From Steromphala cineraria (Eukaryota > Mollusca > Gastropoda > Trochida > Trochidae), in contig OU744724.1 of the NCBI GenBank assembly GCA_916613615.1, positions 22,554,171-22,618,170 of the forward strand: a DNA stretch of 64,000 nucleotides, read 5' to 3'. The position numbers and the translations under genes are program-made. The notes below the pieces were generated by a model. That model did not search any database. It was not told the DNA's origin and saw only the letters and a list, made by a program, of their open reading frames with translations. Of the stretch, positions 40,963-53,890 are shown piece after piece. Numbering within the stretch: the stretch's first letter is position 1; the number at the start of each line of letters is the position of its first letter.

Positions 40963-41317
40963 AGGGGCAGTAGCACGTTTTTTAATAATTTTATCTTTTA
41001 AAATTTTCACTGATAATTGTACGATAATGCTAAATGTATTATTTTGATAGTGTCAAAAATGTCATAACGTAAACCAATCATCCATAGTCAGAGGACAAAG
41101 TATTAAGATTTACCTAAAATCCATGGGCGGCCATTTTGTGTGAACACCTTTAATTCATTTTGTGAAAGAAAAAGGAATCGCATGCCTAAACTTTACACCA
41201 TATATTTGAATTATTACTGTTCCATTTTGTTTCAATGCATTGTCTTTCAATTGGAACCATTAATTTTCATTTTCCTGACATCACCTTTTATTCCCCCTAA
41301 AACGTGCTACTGCCCCT
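40963..41317. mobile_element. MITE with TTAA target duplication, copy 2
   Basis: A 355 bp copy of the element at 90-428, in the same orientation, with better preserved 19 bp inverted ends (AGGGGCAGTAGCACGTTTT and its complement) and TTAA on both sides (40,959-40,962 and 41,318-41,321). It sits in the 23.5 kb intron of the WD40 gene. It has no coding capacity. Confidence 0.8.
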
Positions 41318-42259
41318 TTAAGAAGATTTGTCACTAAATCACCTTTATCTTTTTATTTTGAAAGGCGGTAGCACAGTTTCAAAAATATGTTCATAACACC
41401 CCTCCCTCCTTCATTTTTTATTCTAAATTTCCAAATTATTTTATGAGAAAGGTGTTACGTTTAGAGTGTCAAACATTATACTCAATCCTATTTTCGTAGT
41501 CGTAAAAGAATATACCATATATTGCCACATTCGTGTGGATACCTTTTGAATAGATTCGGGTAGGAAATAGATTTGCGTAGCCTATCCGAACTTCGTTCAT
41601 GTTTGTGTACATTACCTTTAATTTGACAGAAAGATAGAAATAGTTATTTTGGCATTTGGTATAACGTCAGTGCGTTTGTGATTAGTCTACTAATTCCGAC
41701 TTTGAGTTCATTAATGCATTAATGATTTAGTCACACAACACAGCCTTAAGTGAGCAAACCCTTCACCCTCGAGTTGAATTCATCACGTATTAAGAGTTAG
41801 TTAGTGGGCTCTCCAGCAATTAAATCGACAGTCCTTCATTATCATAATAACCGAATTACCGTTGGTTTCAGAATAAACAATGTCCGGGACACATTAAGAA
41901 TTTTATGCAGAAATAACAAACTAATCTCATAAGATAGTCCACTTGGCACTATAGTAGTACATTTAGCTGACGGAGAACTCGGAACGGGTCCCTAGCCATC
42001 TGTTGACAAAAGACAGAAGCAAAGAGATAAGTGATTATCTGTAATAAATCTACACTTGAGGATCAATGGGTGAATCATTGGTGGGGACACGAGTCTCTCT
42101 GGAGGGCCGGGTCACTTAGAAAGGACGGAAATAAAATTATAGCCCATTTATTGACCTTGCAGACAATGTGGCCATCTGAAGCATCTTGTGCACTTGAGGA
42201 ATTGCCCACTGGTAATTTACACATTGTTAGAAAAGGAGCTTAGTCATACCCTTTCGAAG

Positions 42260-42480
42260 TAGAGTTAGGGGGGGGGAATCAGGGGCAGGGGGGGGGGGGA
42301 TCTGCATGTTGGTGGAGTTTGTTACCATGTCTTCCAGTAAGGGGGGGGGATCAGGGGAAGGGGAGGGATCTGCATGTTGGTGGAGTTTGTTACCATGTCT
42401 TCCAGTAATTAAGGGGGGGGGGGAGGGATCTGCATGTTGGTGGAGTTTAGTATCGGGTCGTTCATGTCTTCCAATATTAT
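42260..42480 (+). repeat. G-rich minisatellite, three copies
   Basis: Three units of 60-68 bp share ggatctgcatgttggtggag and taccatgtcttccagtaa, separated by runs of 7-12 guanines at about 42,268, 42,288, 42,341 and 42,412. The guanine runs could form quadruplexes on the plus strand. Intronic. Confidence 0.85.
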
Positions 42481-45400
42481 GTAAATTTTCAAAGGACACT
42501 ATGAACGGGGATACCGTCGGCATGGAGGTTGAGGGTCGGGGTTAAGAGTATCTGATCGTTCTTGTCATTCAATATTGTGTCAACCTCTAATGGGCACTTT
42601 GAGTTGCAGTTTCTATGAAGACGGGATTCACGAGACCAATTCTGTTACAAACAGATGACACATACAATGATGATGTCCAGGCATTTCTATAACATTTTTG
42701 CCATGAATTCATCTCTCGAAGAAACGTACGGGTTGGACTTGTATACTTAGCGCTGTAATTTATTTATTCATCTTTTGATGCAAAATTTGGTTAATTTATT
42801 GTTTTAAGGTTAGATTGTAACTTTTATCATAGTTTATGAGTCGTCACGTAAAAAGTACATGTAAATGTTTGATTCATATTCGTTTAAAAAGATCAGATTT
42901 GTAGTTTTGCAAATTAAAGATTGACCAAATATACATCAGTCATAAAGAAGCCATCCTATATATGGTCATATGATGACAAAGCTAATTACACATAAAACAA
43001 CAACTAACATTTGGGTTTAATGATTTCATATTACAACATTTTCCCTTTCTTATTATTATTTCTAAATTTATATTGTAACTAGATATACCGATCCATCAGA
43101 GTTGACTCTCACTCGCCGTGTCCACGGTCGTTCGTTGATGAAATATTGCCGTCACGCGAGCTCTCATCTTACTTTAATACATTTATTGCTTCTCTTTCAT
43201 AAACTAAATGGCCTGCGATGATACCAATATAGCAATGTCAGATATGGATCACATTTCGCAACTCTGTCCATTTCTTTAATCTGGAGAGAACTTGGCACTC
43301 TGATCCATCTGTAGTTCTGGCTCGCGACTTGACACGTGATAATCAGACTTGTGAAGCTCCGGACACTGACAGACGATGTTGCGAGTTCAACTGGCAACAT
43401 GGGTCATGCAATCACTTCCAGGTCACTCCAAGGTCAACACCGATTATAGGGGACATGGACATTATAAAAGCTTGTTAAGACAATTGGCTTGGTAATAAAC
43501 CACATTGTAGATGTGATTGCAAACTCGTCCTGAAAATGTGATTAAACGTGGAACCGTGTACATCAGCGGTGATTTTTCATGTCGCGGGTGACTGTCTTCC
43601 AAAATAAATTGTTGAAGGCTCGTTTCCATTTAGATTAAAGTTGCCATAATAAATGAGTTTTCTTTGGTTTCAGGTGAATCGTGTCAACGTAACCACAAAT
43701 GAAAGATTTCCGAAGAACAAAAAGCGATTTGTGTATTAAATAATGTCAGAGGGTCCTTAAATAACCTTGAAATTGATCGTAAAACCATTTTCTAACAAGT
43801 CAAGTTCATCTCAGTCGTAGTTGTCTTTCGTTCTTCGTAGTTTTCAGTAGACCTATATTTAGTTCACTAAATATCGTTCTTATGCAACGCCTTTCTGTGT
43901 ATTACGTTCTTCGTCTTGTAGTATTGTACTGACTTGCTGATTATCGACGAAATCTGTACAAATAGACCGTGTACATAATTGGGATCAAGAATCAAAGATG
44001 CTAAGGAACAAGCAATTCTGTAAAAATACTTTGTCGATCCAAATTTCGTATCCTCCATATTCCACCTGAAGCATTTTCTCTAAAACATTGTAATTTCCTC
44101 AGGTGTTTATAATGAATTAATGTTTATAATTCGAAAACTACCAATGAAATTACAGGAATCATGCTTAGAGAATTAGACAGAACATATCATGTCTACAACC
44201 ATCAGGCACTGACGCACATACATATTTAGAAAAAATGCATAGCTAATGGTTGATGCGAGTTGTAAATACACGAATCGGTACATCAATCGAGACGATATGC
44301 TAGCGTTGAATATATTTATAAGACTTCCGATTAAATGAACATGTTTGAAAAGGGAAATAAATATACTGTACGATGAAGATATAGATAAAGATTTAATTAT
44401 ACATTGAAACAAACGAAACTTCTATAAAAAAGAGATGCTGATAATCCATGTTCTCAAAACTGTGTAACAACAATGTTCTTGAGCCTACTGCCTAGTCACA
44501 TTTTAGGCGTGCAGTCGCAATTATTTCAAACAGTCTTGTAGCTTACGAAACATAGTCTTTTATTTTTGTAAAACATAGATAAGGATAACACGAGACATTA
44601 CTTCACAGCCTCATATAAAGAAACAATGAGATACCGATAAACCCTGTTCTGCTGCATACTCAACACCATGTTCTTGAACCCATTCTCTTCTTACGCATGC
44701 AATCGCTTTAATTGGGAGCTGTCTTTGAGCTTACGAAATGAAATCTCTCCATTTTCTAAAGTGGCGATGGGTAGCGAAGCCCTTGAATCCAGGCCTTTGT
44801 TAGTTGCTCAATATCAAAGACTCGACTGGAATCCGCCTGGAAGTCCACGGAGCGCGTCTGACATCTCTATACGTGGTGTCGGGAGGGTTCCTAAACTCGA
44901 CACGAATCTGACTTCTCGTGCATTTCATCTCCAGAAGTTTGAATGAGTCGGGGCACCTTAAATCAAATCCACAGACTTCATGAATTCGCCGGCTCAAGCA
45001 ATCTGCTGTCTATAATTCAATTCGGTTTGGCAAACTTGGATGAAATGAAGAAAAATAATTGAAACCTCTCAATTCGTCTCGGCTGGAGGAGAATCAGTGG
45101 TCGGATCGCTTTGTGACTCAACTTACGTTATGAGGAAAGCAACTTTTGATACGTATTATACTGAGAAATATCACATGAATCTGACCTTTGACACGCCCCA
45201 GAGAACAAAGGTGTTTTTGATGGAATTGGGTGATCAGTTGCCGGCATGTATTTCAAACACAGCGGTGAAATCAACATGTTTATGCGGTTTCTCTTTGATC
45301 TATGAAATGAGGTGGTTATCATATGCACGATTATTTAAGGAACGTGTGGGGTTTGGTATTTGATATCATTTTGTAATAAAAGGAGAATCTTTATGAATAA

Positions 45401-46934
45401 ATATGATATCGTCCACCAAAAGGTCATAATCCATTAACTTGTTTTAGTATCAGCGTGTTACACGTCAGTAAAACAATATAATTATGTGTGGTCACCTGAT
45501 ATTTGATAACTGATAAGAATCATGTTAAAGTTAACATCTGATAAATACTAACTTAAATACCATTAAAACGTATTTTTTTATCAAACGGTCAAAACACTGA
45601 TAAATCTCGGGGACAAGTTAGGACAGAACCAACGGTACTGGAACCATAGGGTTCTTCCTTTGAGATTCACAATATTTTAAAACAATTCATGTAATTATTT
45701 CTATAAGAAAATGGATCCCAGAAGAATCTTTAACTTCAGAAAGCTGAGCGATCTAGACTTGCTATACTGCAGTGGACTTAATTGGTCGTCAATTGGATAT
45801 TTATGCTTTAGGATCAGGATGACAAACTATAATGAGGCATTTGCAAAGCTTCGACTTGTTGGCAAATGAACGCAGTTACGCTTCCGGCAACCGATATAAA
45901 TAATAAGATAAACATGTCACTGTAAATATTTTACAATGAAACCTACTTTTTAAGATCTTAAATACATACTGAAATGAAAGGAAACCTGAGTACTCCAAGA
46001 GCTGAATAAATATAGACTAACTAACAGCCACTCCAGTAAGTTTCAAGATTCTAGAACGTTCTGTGAAAAACTTCCAGAGTCATGTTGAAGTAAAGTGCTT
46101 CACTCAAGTTTCGTTTAAAAATGACACAGAGTATCTTTCTTAAAATTTTATTTGGTTTTGATAAGCTACAAAATATCTAATATGCTGATTGACGTTCATA
46201 TCTCATCACAAATATATTCATTTATGCATAATATCTCTAAAATGCTTGATTTTATGGAAAAATCAAGAAAACATCTCAACTACGTTTTATATTCGAAATT
46301 TTGCATCCAATTAATCTACCTATTAGTTACAATACCTAAGAAACACTATCGAATCGAATATATCTTCCTGTCAGCTTATGACAAGGTTTCAAAATTACGT
46401 TTGGCGAATTTGCGCGCGCTACTCGAGCCACATTGTCCGGTTTTCGATAAAAATCCAGACTTTTAATGGCCGTATTTTCGCTCTTATGTACTGATTGACC
46501 TTTAACATGTTATTTTCAGTAACAGTTAGTGGTTCCCGATGTAATAACATCGATTTCAAAATTTGACATATTTGATCCTATCAACAAACTCTGTGTTTCT
46601 TCAAGACAGCGAGTGTTGCAGATATAGAACACATCTGACTTTACACGCATTGAAAACTAAGAAGACATGATAAAAACAAAATATCAAACAACTATTAGAT
46701 TGCTACATATTGTAACACTGCTTACGAAAATTCGTAATGAAATATATTTTTATCGTCATTTTGGTGTTTTCCTGACTCGATAGCACATATTTCTGCCTGG
46801 GAACAAAGACAATAGCAATTTTAGCGTGTTGTACAATCTTTAGATTGATAGAGCATTTTTGTTAAATCAAAGCCATTTTTAAAGGAATATGACTCATCAA
46901 CGTTGAACATGTCAATAAACAACCGGTTGCTCAC

Positions 46935-47070
46935 TTAAACAGGTCCTCAAATGCCTCTTTTTCTGTTTTAAATGAACGAGCATATCACCCAAAATATGAA
47001 AATGATAATATTTCAAAGTCGCATAACAGCGCAATCTGTCCATGATGAAAGAGGCACATTACTCCTTTAA
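46935..47070. mobile_element. Possible short TTAA-flanked inverted-repeat element
   Basis: About 136 bp bounded by ttaa on both sides, with imperfect inverted ends sharing ttaaa and tgcctcttt across 25 bp. It is shorter and different in sequence from the two TTAA MITEs. It could be a decayed member of a related family or a chance arrangement. Confidence 0.3.
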
Positions 47071-48511
47071 TGTTTATGGTTTCAATTTTAAGCCTTTAGA
47101 GATAGCATGAAGCTTTAATATTGTAAGGTTGCATGGGAGTCTGACATTAAAGATTTAAAGGTGTTTGGGTATTTTAGGTTTTCCTCTAAACTGGCAATCT
47201 CGTAATTTCCTTTTAAAAGTCAAAATTATGTTCCGCTTTGAGAATGGATACATTAAAATTCAAAAATATCTTTTTTCTAACCATTTAGTTTCTTAAAGGT
47301 TTTGAAAAGGAAAATTTATTAGGTGTATTAATCACTGCGATACCTTATTACCTTATTACATTACATTAAATATTATTTATTATTTCCAAAATAAGATAAA
47401 TAGACGCTATTCTATTCTTTAAATGTATTAATTAAAGAGAAAGTGAATCACTTTAAATCACTGTTATTTGTGAATTACAATTCGATTATACGGTGATAAT
47501 CACACAGCACTATGTCAGGGGAATAGGCCCACCAAAGTTCTTTATGTGATAAAAGCACGAGCGAGCAGCCAAAACGGGGGAAATAATACATCATAGCGCA
47601 TGCGCAGACGGGAAGAACTGCCATCGGTAGCAAAACATGCTTAGATAAACAATTATTGTTTTAAAAAATAGAAAATAAAAACGAAAGTGTCAACCAAAAA
47701 ACGTTAATGCTTTCTTCAACTACATGACGTTCTAGCTCCATTCTTTAATTGATACTAACTCGACATGGCATGTAGAAAATAGAATTAAAACTTTTTAAAA
47801 CCATTATTGGAAAAGTGACTGCTCGTTGATACTCACAAGGGAAATGGTAATGGTTCCATACTTGGCAGAGGGTCTTACTCGTTTTGCAGGCGTATCCGGT
47901 GCCAGACAGAATTATAGAATTTCTGATTTCAATAATTGTCATCTAACTTACTGATTGTGTAAGCGGAATACATGATTTAAGAGCGCATTCGTACTTATTA
48001 CAACTTAAATATAAAAGTAATTTCGAGCGTGCCTTGCACAAATAAGCAAATTTAATCAAAGAAGCGAAAGCACGAATTTTCCTTAAAATATATCATCTTT
48101 CTTAAGACAATGTTTAGACTTCATACACTATTTATATGTTCTATCAAATCAAATAGCTTCTATAAAAATCTGCATATGTTTCTGGATGATTAACAAAAAC
48201 AAAACAAACTTAAGATAAATATAATGTCTCTGTTTAAATATTTTTCCATTCTAAAATCAATTTCAATCCATGATATTGCCAAGGAAAAATATTAATATAT
48301 TGTTTGCCCTGAATTTCAATTTGAAATCCTCAACGTACTAAAAGCTAATGTATACTGATTTAAAGATTAAATTTGAAATCCCCTTTATTGTTCCTTTTTA
48401 TCAATTCAAATAACAGAAATATCTTGTATTTGTTTGTGAAAACTTATTTTCAAGACTTCGTGTAAGTTTACCGGCAAGCTCTCAATAAGCAAGCTGCACG
48501 AAATCTCCGTG

Positions 48512-48541
48512 CATAACTCCACGTGTTCCTCGTGGGTTATG
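48512..48541. repeat. Short hairpin
   Basis: Arms cataac.ccacg and cgtgg.gttatg are complementary with small interruptions, forming a compact stem-loop. No function can be assigned. Confidence 0.45.
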
Positions 48542-50154
48542 TACAGCTCTTTTACCGTCTTAGCCTCCACATAAGATGCATTTAGTGCAGTTTTGACAGA
48601 TCTGTCAAAACAAAACTGACATCATCAATTACGGATGATAAAACAGCTCTATCAGGTTGTACGTTACAAGTTCTGCACCGGTTGATCTGAAAGGGTTCTA
48701 GCGTCTCAAGTGCAACGAGAGACTTTGTGAAATGAGTTTTGAATTATATTCTTTTGACTTAGATTTGTATATTTTTTTCTTGGTTAATACACGTTTATTT
48801 CGTTTTTCTTTTCTTGAGGATTGTTTATACCGTATAATTAGCGACGATGTCAACGTTTCTTCTTTGAGTACAGGTTGTCAGGATTGTTACTGTTATTGTG
48901 TTAATGAACATTATTGTTCTGTTATGTGGTTTTGAAAATACAACTATACACATGCTTCCAATGGTTATTTGCTTTTAAAATAGCGATATTGTTCTATGAT
49001 GATATTTTATCAATGCGATGATGAACACACACAATTATTTATTATTTCAAAATTTTGAAGAATATGATTGTAGAATACCTGTAATCCTTTTAATTTTAGG
49101 ACATCATAACTTAAACAGGTACCAGTATCTTTTGAATTTCCATACTACATTACTCCATACTACATCATGTAGTACATGTATTATATTTATGATCAGAAGC
49201 ATATGGTTGATAATTTTGTAATTAATGACCTTTGGTCTATAATATCATCACCTAGTGGCCAAGATTCATGGCTTCTCAGATTTCCATTCCAAAGGATGTT
49301 ATGAAGACTGACGATGCATTTATTGATGTTAAACTTCTTTATTCTGTACAGCTTAAAGCATCAATTCCAATGACACATTTCATCATGTAATGACCACATT
49401 TCAATATGTCAAAACATTGCACTATCAAAACATTCCATGCATTTCAAAGACTGAAGTTGTATGACCTTATTATTGTTTTCATTCCTCATCTTGTTTATAC
49501 TTTCTGAAGTGTTGTTTTTACACAGAGTCAGCAATCTTCCTCTCAAAACTTTAAAAGTGCATTGAGGCTATATCTTTGCTCCTTTCATCTCTACTTTATA
49601 GAAACTTTTGTAAATGAGTATGGAGAGTATGAACAAGTTTCTTAAAGTCATATGCCACATAATTTTCTTATACCAATTAATTTTATCTAAATTGCATGTG
49701 TAAATAAAATTTTCAGTTTCATAGCTTAGGGTTAGGGTTGTGACAAAGGGTTGAGACAAAGGTAGAATCTTTACCATGATGCATATTTAATGCTTATGGA
49801 GGTTAGTTTTACCAATCGCCACAAACATTATACTAGCCAGATGAGCTACAAGAGCCATTGTCTTACTTTGAAGTATGATATCGTAGGTCATGAGAATCCT
49901 TATCCTCATGACTACCAGTGTAGGTGTAAATGATCCTGTTAAGTTAAGAGCAGGGTGGAGCATTGTCAGCTCTCATTATTTCCAAGTGAAGCTATTATTG
50001 CAGTCTCCACACCACATGCTCCTACAGCTAGAAGACCCCACTCACTCACTACTGGTGGAGGTGTTAACAAAGACATAGCATTGACATGAGCAGTATTGGA
50101 GGAGACAGGTTCACCTAGCAAGTGTCTCCCATTGTCATCACAGGCAATGATGCT

Positions 50155-50590
50155 GTACACTTTGTCTTTGAAGAAGGGCAGTATGAAGTTTCCAAGAATT
50201 TTTTAGCTGAAATTGTCATATTTTCACAAAAAATGCTTTTGAAAAATCATATTTTGTTTAATGTTGGTGTACTCTTTGTCTTTGAAGAATGGCAATATGA
50301 AGTTTCAAAGAATTTTTTAGCTAAAATTGTCATATTTTCACACCAAAAAAATTCTTTTGAAAAATCATATTTTGTTCAATGTTGGTGTACTCTATGTCTT
50401 TGAAGAATGGCAACATGAAGTTTCAAAGAATTTTTTAGCTGAAATTGTCATATTTTCACACACAAAAATTCTTTTGAGACATATCACAAGTTGTTCAATG
50501 TTGCTGCACACTATTTCTTTGAAGAATAGCTTATAGGGTATGAAGTTTCAAAGAATTTTTTAGCTGAAATTGTCATTTTTTACACAAAGA
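50155..50590. repeat. ~117 bp tandem repeat, about 3.5 copies
   Basis: Units start near 50,160, 50,276, 50,392 and 50,511 and share tctttgaagaatggcaa, tatgaagtttcaaagaat, tttttagctgaaattgtcat and aaatcatattttgtt. Since 117 is a multiple of three, one frame stays open through two copies, but this is a by-product of the period and not evidence of a gene. Intronic. Confidence 0.85.
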
Positions 50591-51283
50591 CTTATGCTCA
50601 GCTACCATATCAATTTTAGTGATTTTTTTCTTGAGGAAGTCATGTTTTACAAGATATGAGTGTTCTCAGAAGCAGTTTCTGTGAAACATTTAGTTCTTTG
50701 AAAATTTAATAATTGGAAACAGAAAGAGAATCTTGTCATTTTGACAGTCTTTGATGTCACTGGCTTGAAATAGGGGGTTAACACAATGTCATGGTAAAGG
50801 CTAAAACCGTGATATCTTGAGTAGGAGGTCAACTAAAAGAGTTCTGCTAAATTTTGATTTTTTTATATCAGCTGTTGTTCAGCTTACTGCATTTCAAGCT
50901 CAATATTTTGATAGGCTCTCTTCTTGATCATAAAAAAGCCAGGCTTAAAAACTGTACTAGACCAAGGCATATTCAAAACTATTGGTAGAAAAGGTTCCTT
51001 GCTTGTATTTAGGCAAAACAGCAAGATAGAATTAGATATATCATTATACCTCTGCCCTCCATGCAAATGTAGAAAAGGACACCCAAATACCTTTTCATAT
51101 CAAACATATATCAATACAAAAAATATATCAAATATCCAATGCTTGATAGGAGTTTCAACAATTAATTGATGTCTGAAGACATAAGATTGAGATTCTATAT
51201 ATCCTTTAAAAATTCTTCACTGATTTTAAAAAATGTACCTGAACATCACTGAACACAGCACTTCCATTCCATAAGTAGAACCA

Positions 51284-51825
51284 GAGAGTATTGATGTCAC
51301 ATACTTGATGCAACTTTGTGATTCAATGTAGTTGATGATGTCAAAGTATTGTGATGTCTCGTACTTGATGTGATGCCATTTAGTTGATGTCAAAGTATTG
51401 TGATGTCTTGTACTTGATGTGATTCAATATAGTTGATGATGTCAAAGTATTGTGATGTCTTGTACTTGATGTGATGCCATATAGTTGATGATGTCAAAGT
51501 ATTGTGATGTCTCATACTTGATGTGATTCAATATAGTTGATGATGTCAAAGTATTGTGATGTCTCGTACTTGATGTGATTCAATATAGTTGATGATGTCA
51601 AAGTATTGTGATGTCTTGTGCTTGATGTGATTTAATATAGTTGATGATGTCAAAGTATTGTGATGTCTTGTACTTGATGTGATGCCATATAGTTGATGAC
51701 GTCAAAGCATTGTGACGTCTCATACTTGATGTGAAGCTATATAGTTGATGATATTAAACTTTGTGATGCCATGTAGTTAATGATGTCAAAGTATTGTGAT
51801 GTTTAATGTAGTTGATGCCACAGAA
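51284..51825. repeat. 52 bp minisatellite, about 9-10 copies
   Basis: The unit is about 52 bp and contains gttgatgatgtcaaagtat, tgtgatgtct and acttgatgtgattcaata. Copies differ mainly at the end of the unit (gattcaatata versus gatgccatata), suggesting higher-order pairs. The array degrades at both sides. Each unit carries TGATGTCA, one base away from the CRE palindrome, and one copy has the exact tgacgtca. It lies in the intron just downstream of the 51,980 exon. Confidence 0.9.
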
Positions 51826-51979
51826 AATATGCAAAATCACAACCATATCTTCTTCTTGAGTAATAATCAACAATGCTCAGTTTGATGACCATTTATGTCC
51901 TGAATTCAAATCCTGAAAGAAATGAGCTCACAGTGAATCTTACATAAGTATCCTAGTGTTTATCCATAGCTGTACTCAC

Positions 51980-52055
51980 CGTCATGGTTCCAGATGATGA
52001 CAGCGCTGTCTGAACACCCAGAAGCAATCACAGTCTTGTTGTAGGCTAGGCAGTA
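51980..52055 (-). CDS. WD40-repeat protein, internal exon
   Basis: Second visible exon of the minus-strand WD40 gene, 76 nt long. The acceptor reads ...ctgttgcag and the donor is G|GTGAGT, a near-perfect consensus. It starts in phase 0 and leaves one base of a split glycine codon. The reading is YCLAYNKTVIASGCSDSAV followed by IIWNHD, completing a WD40 blade that begins with the HDGEV ending of the previous exon. The intron to the previous exon is about 3.2 kb and holds a tandem CRE-bearing duplication and a 145 bp tandem repeat. A 52 bp minisatellite lies 150-700 bp downstream of the donor. Confidence 0.85.
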
Positions 52056-53589
52056 CTGCAACAGTAGCACAGTACAAATCATAAACATCACATTGTATTC
52101 AGTCTCTGAAAAAATTCTCAAAATCATTAATTTATCAAATATAAAAAAGAACCCTCACTGATATAGATCAAATGATGACACAAAACTGGAACATATATTG
52201 TTAATATTGCTTAAGTATAAATCATGTTAAATTCAATGTTCAAAACCAAGACAAAATTAAACAATTTTGAAAGAGGATAATAGAAAAAAAAGAAGCCTTC
52301 ACTGATCTAAATCACATGATGACACAAGACTGGAACATATATATTTTATTTATATAAATCATGTTAAATTCATTGTTCAAAACCAAGACAAAACTTACGA
52401 TTTTGAAAAGAGGATAATGCATAAATTCCACTGAGGTTATAATTTTTTCCAGTCAGATATTTAAAATCATTTTATGTACACAGACTTTTAAATGCAGTGT
52501 TATCATTTGTCCACTTCTATTCAGAAATAAAACTTACTCAAATAAATGCCATCCAACATGATCACAAAAAGGAATTCTTGATGAATTTTCTCCAGTATAA
52601 ATAAAAAAGATAAGGCTTCTTTGTAAGGTTACCATTTGCAAGTAAAACTCTTTTGTATCCAGAAGAACATTAATTGGGCTAATGATTGAGGCAAGAGCTG
52701 GGTTTATCTGATATAAACATTTTATTTAGACAAGTGCTGTCAATTATGGGCTTGAGATGCACTAATTGCGATGAAATAGAGCAAGTTTTGTGAAGATTAA
52801 GTGAAAGGTATGCCACTCTTTCCTCACCTAAGCCAATTAGTGGAAAAACTTGCTGCCTTCTTCTGATAGGCAGAGAAATTATCATTTAAACCTTCCCGTT
52901 TATCTTTAGAAACTTAATTCTTTAAAGAATAACAAAGTGTGCTTTTGATTTTGAATACAATACATTGCAGATGATATAACTAACTTAGTGATATGTTTAA
53001 TTATGCCAATGTGCCTACGCTTGTAGAGACTTATAGTCAGTCTCTGAAAATAATTCTCAAAAAAATAAAATTTTATGAAATATAAGAATTGAGCCTTTGA
53101 GAATTATTTCTTTCAGAAAAGAATACTTCAAATCTAGACCTGATTTTCAAGAGGTTATCTAAAAAAAAGATCTCACAAAAAGTAAAACATAATTTCGACT
53201 TTAAAACACATATAAGGATAATGTTTGTGATCAATGAAAACATGTACACATTTTTGTCCTACTCGGTATTCATTTTTGTTTTGGATTGAATTTAATGATA
53301 TTGATTGGTTTTTTTTACAAAATGAAAGCTAAATACGATGAAAATGCTTTGGAAACTTTAAAGGGAAAAAAGTACATTATTTGAATCTATTATTTCATTT
53401 CTTTCAATTTTCCAGAATAAACAGTCTATTCCAGATGCATTAATACTGGTATCTCAAGAGGGACACACATCTCATTACTCAACTTAATCATCATTAGTCA
53501 GAGAAGAAATGATCAAATCTCAAGTGAAAAATACTGGTGGCAATTTTGGTGTAAAAATGTTTTTATTATTTATTTTAAGTAAGAAAAAT
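52056..53589. other. Intron, nothing distinctive
   Basis: AT-rich intronic sequence between WD40 exons. A diverged direct repeat (aaccttcac or agccttcactgatctaaatc with catgatgacacaa) occurs at about 52,150 and 52,290. No coding or RNA signals were seen. Confidence 0.5.
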
Positions 53590-53890
53590 GTATCCACAAA
53601 GGTCAAATAAACATGGTACTGAATCCTTTAAAATAAAAAAATCCTTCTCTTACGAATTGTACCGGTAATACTTATTTTAATTTTAGTATGATAACTTTAT
53701 GTATCTAAAATATTGCCACTGCCCCTTTAAGTATATGATACAAAGACATAGGTCAAATGAACATGGCACTGCTTCCTTTAATTAAAAAATATGTCTATTA
53801 CGATTTGTAATATTTATTTTAATTTTAGTAAGATCATATTCATCTAAAAAATGTGCTAATGCCCCTTTAAAGTTTAAGTATTTGATACAA
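53590..53890. repeat. ~145 bp tandem duplication
   Basis: Two diverged copies start at ggtcaaat (53,601 and 53,750). They share aacatgg.actg, tattttaattttagta and end actgcccctttaa or aatgcccctttaa. The end resembles the inverted terminus of the TTAA MITEs (ctactgcccctttaa), so the units may derive from a truncated relative. Confidence 0.65.

Larger units (their letters stand above)
42481..50154. other. Long intron of the WD40 gene, second half
   Basis: Mostly AT-rich, with a GC-richer patch at 43,090-43,440 and another at 44,750-45,000 that has open frames on both strands. A heat-shock-element-like TTCnnGAAnnTTC lies at 46,049-46,061 and a 22 bp palindrome at 48,590-48,611. No exon-like segment was found. 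Confidence 0.5.

Noticed and set aside
42227..42545. Proline- or glycine-rich ORFs over the G-rich minisatellite
   Set aside because: Products of the repeat and guanine runs, not protein-coding.
44668..44997. Opposing ORFs, the minus one with a protein-like middle
   Set aside because: Could be a decayed retroelement fragment, but no diagnostic motif was found.
49725..49742. Telomere-like gggttaggg
   Set aside because: Only two short units within ordinary intronic sequence.
50122..50536. Repeat-bearing ORFs of 93 and 69 codons
   Set aside because: The frame stays open only because the DNA repeat period is about 117 bp; copies with indels break it.
51284..51825. CRISPR-like array
   Set aside because: The whole 52 bp unit repeats, with no unique spacers, and the genome is eukaryotic. 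It is a minisatellite.
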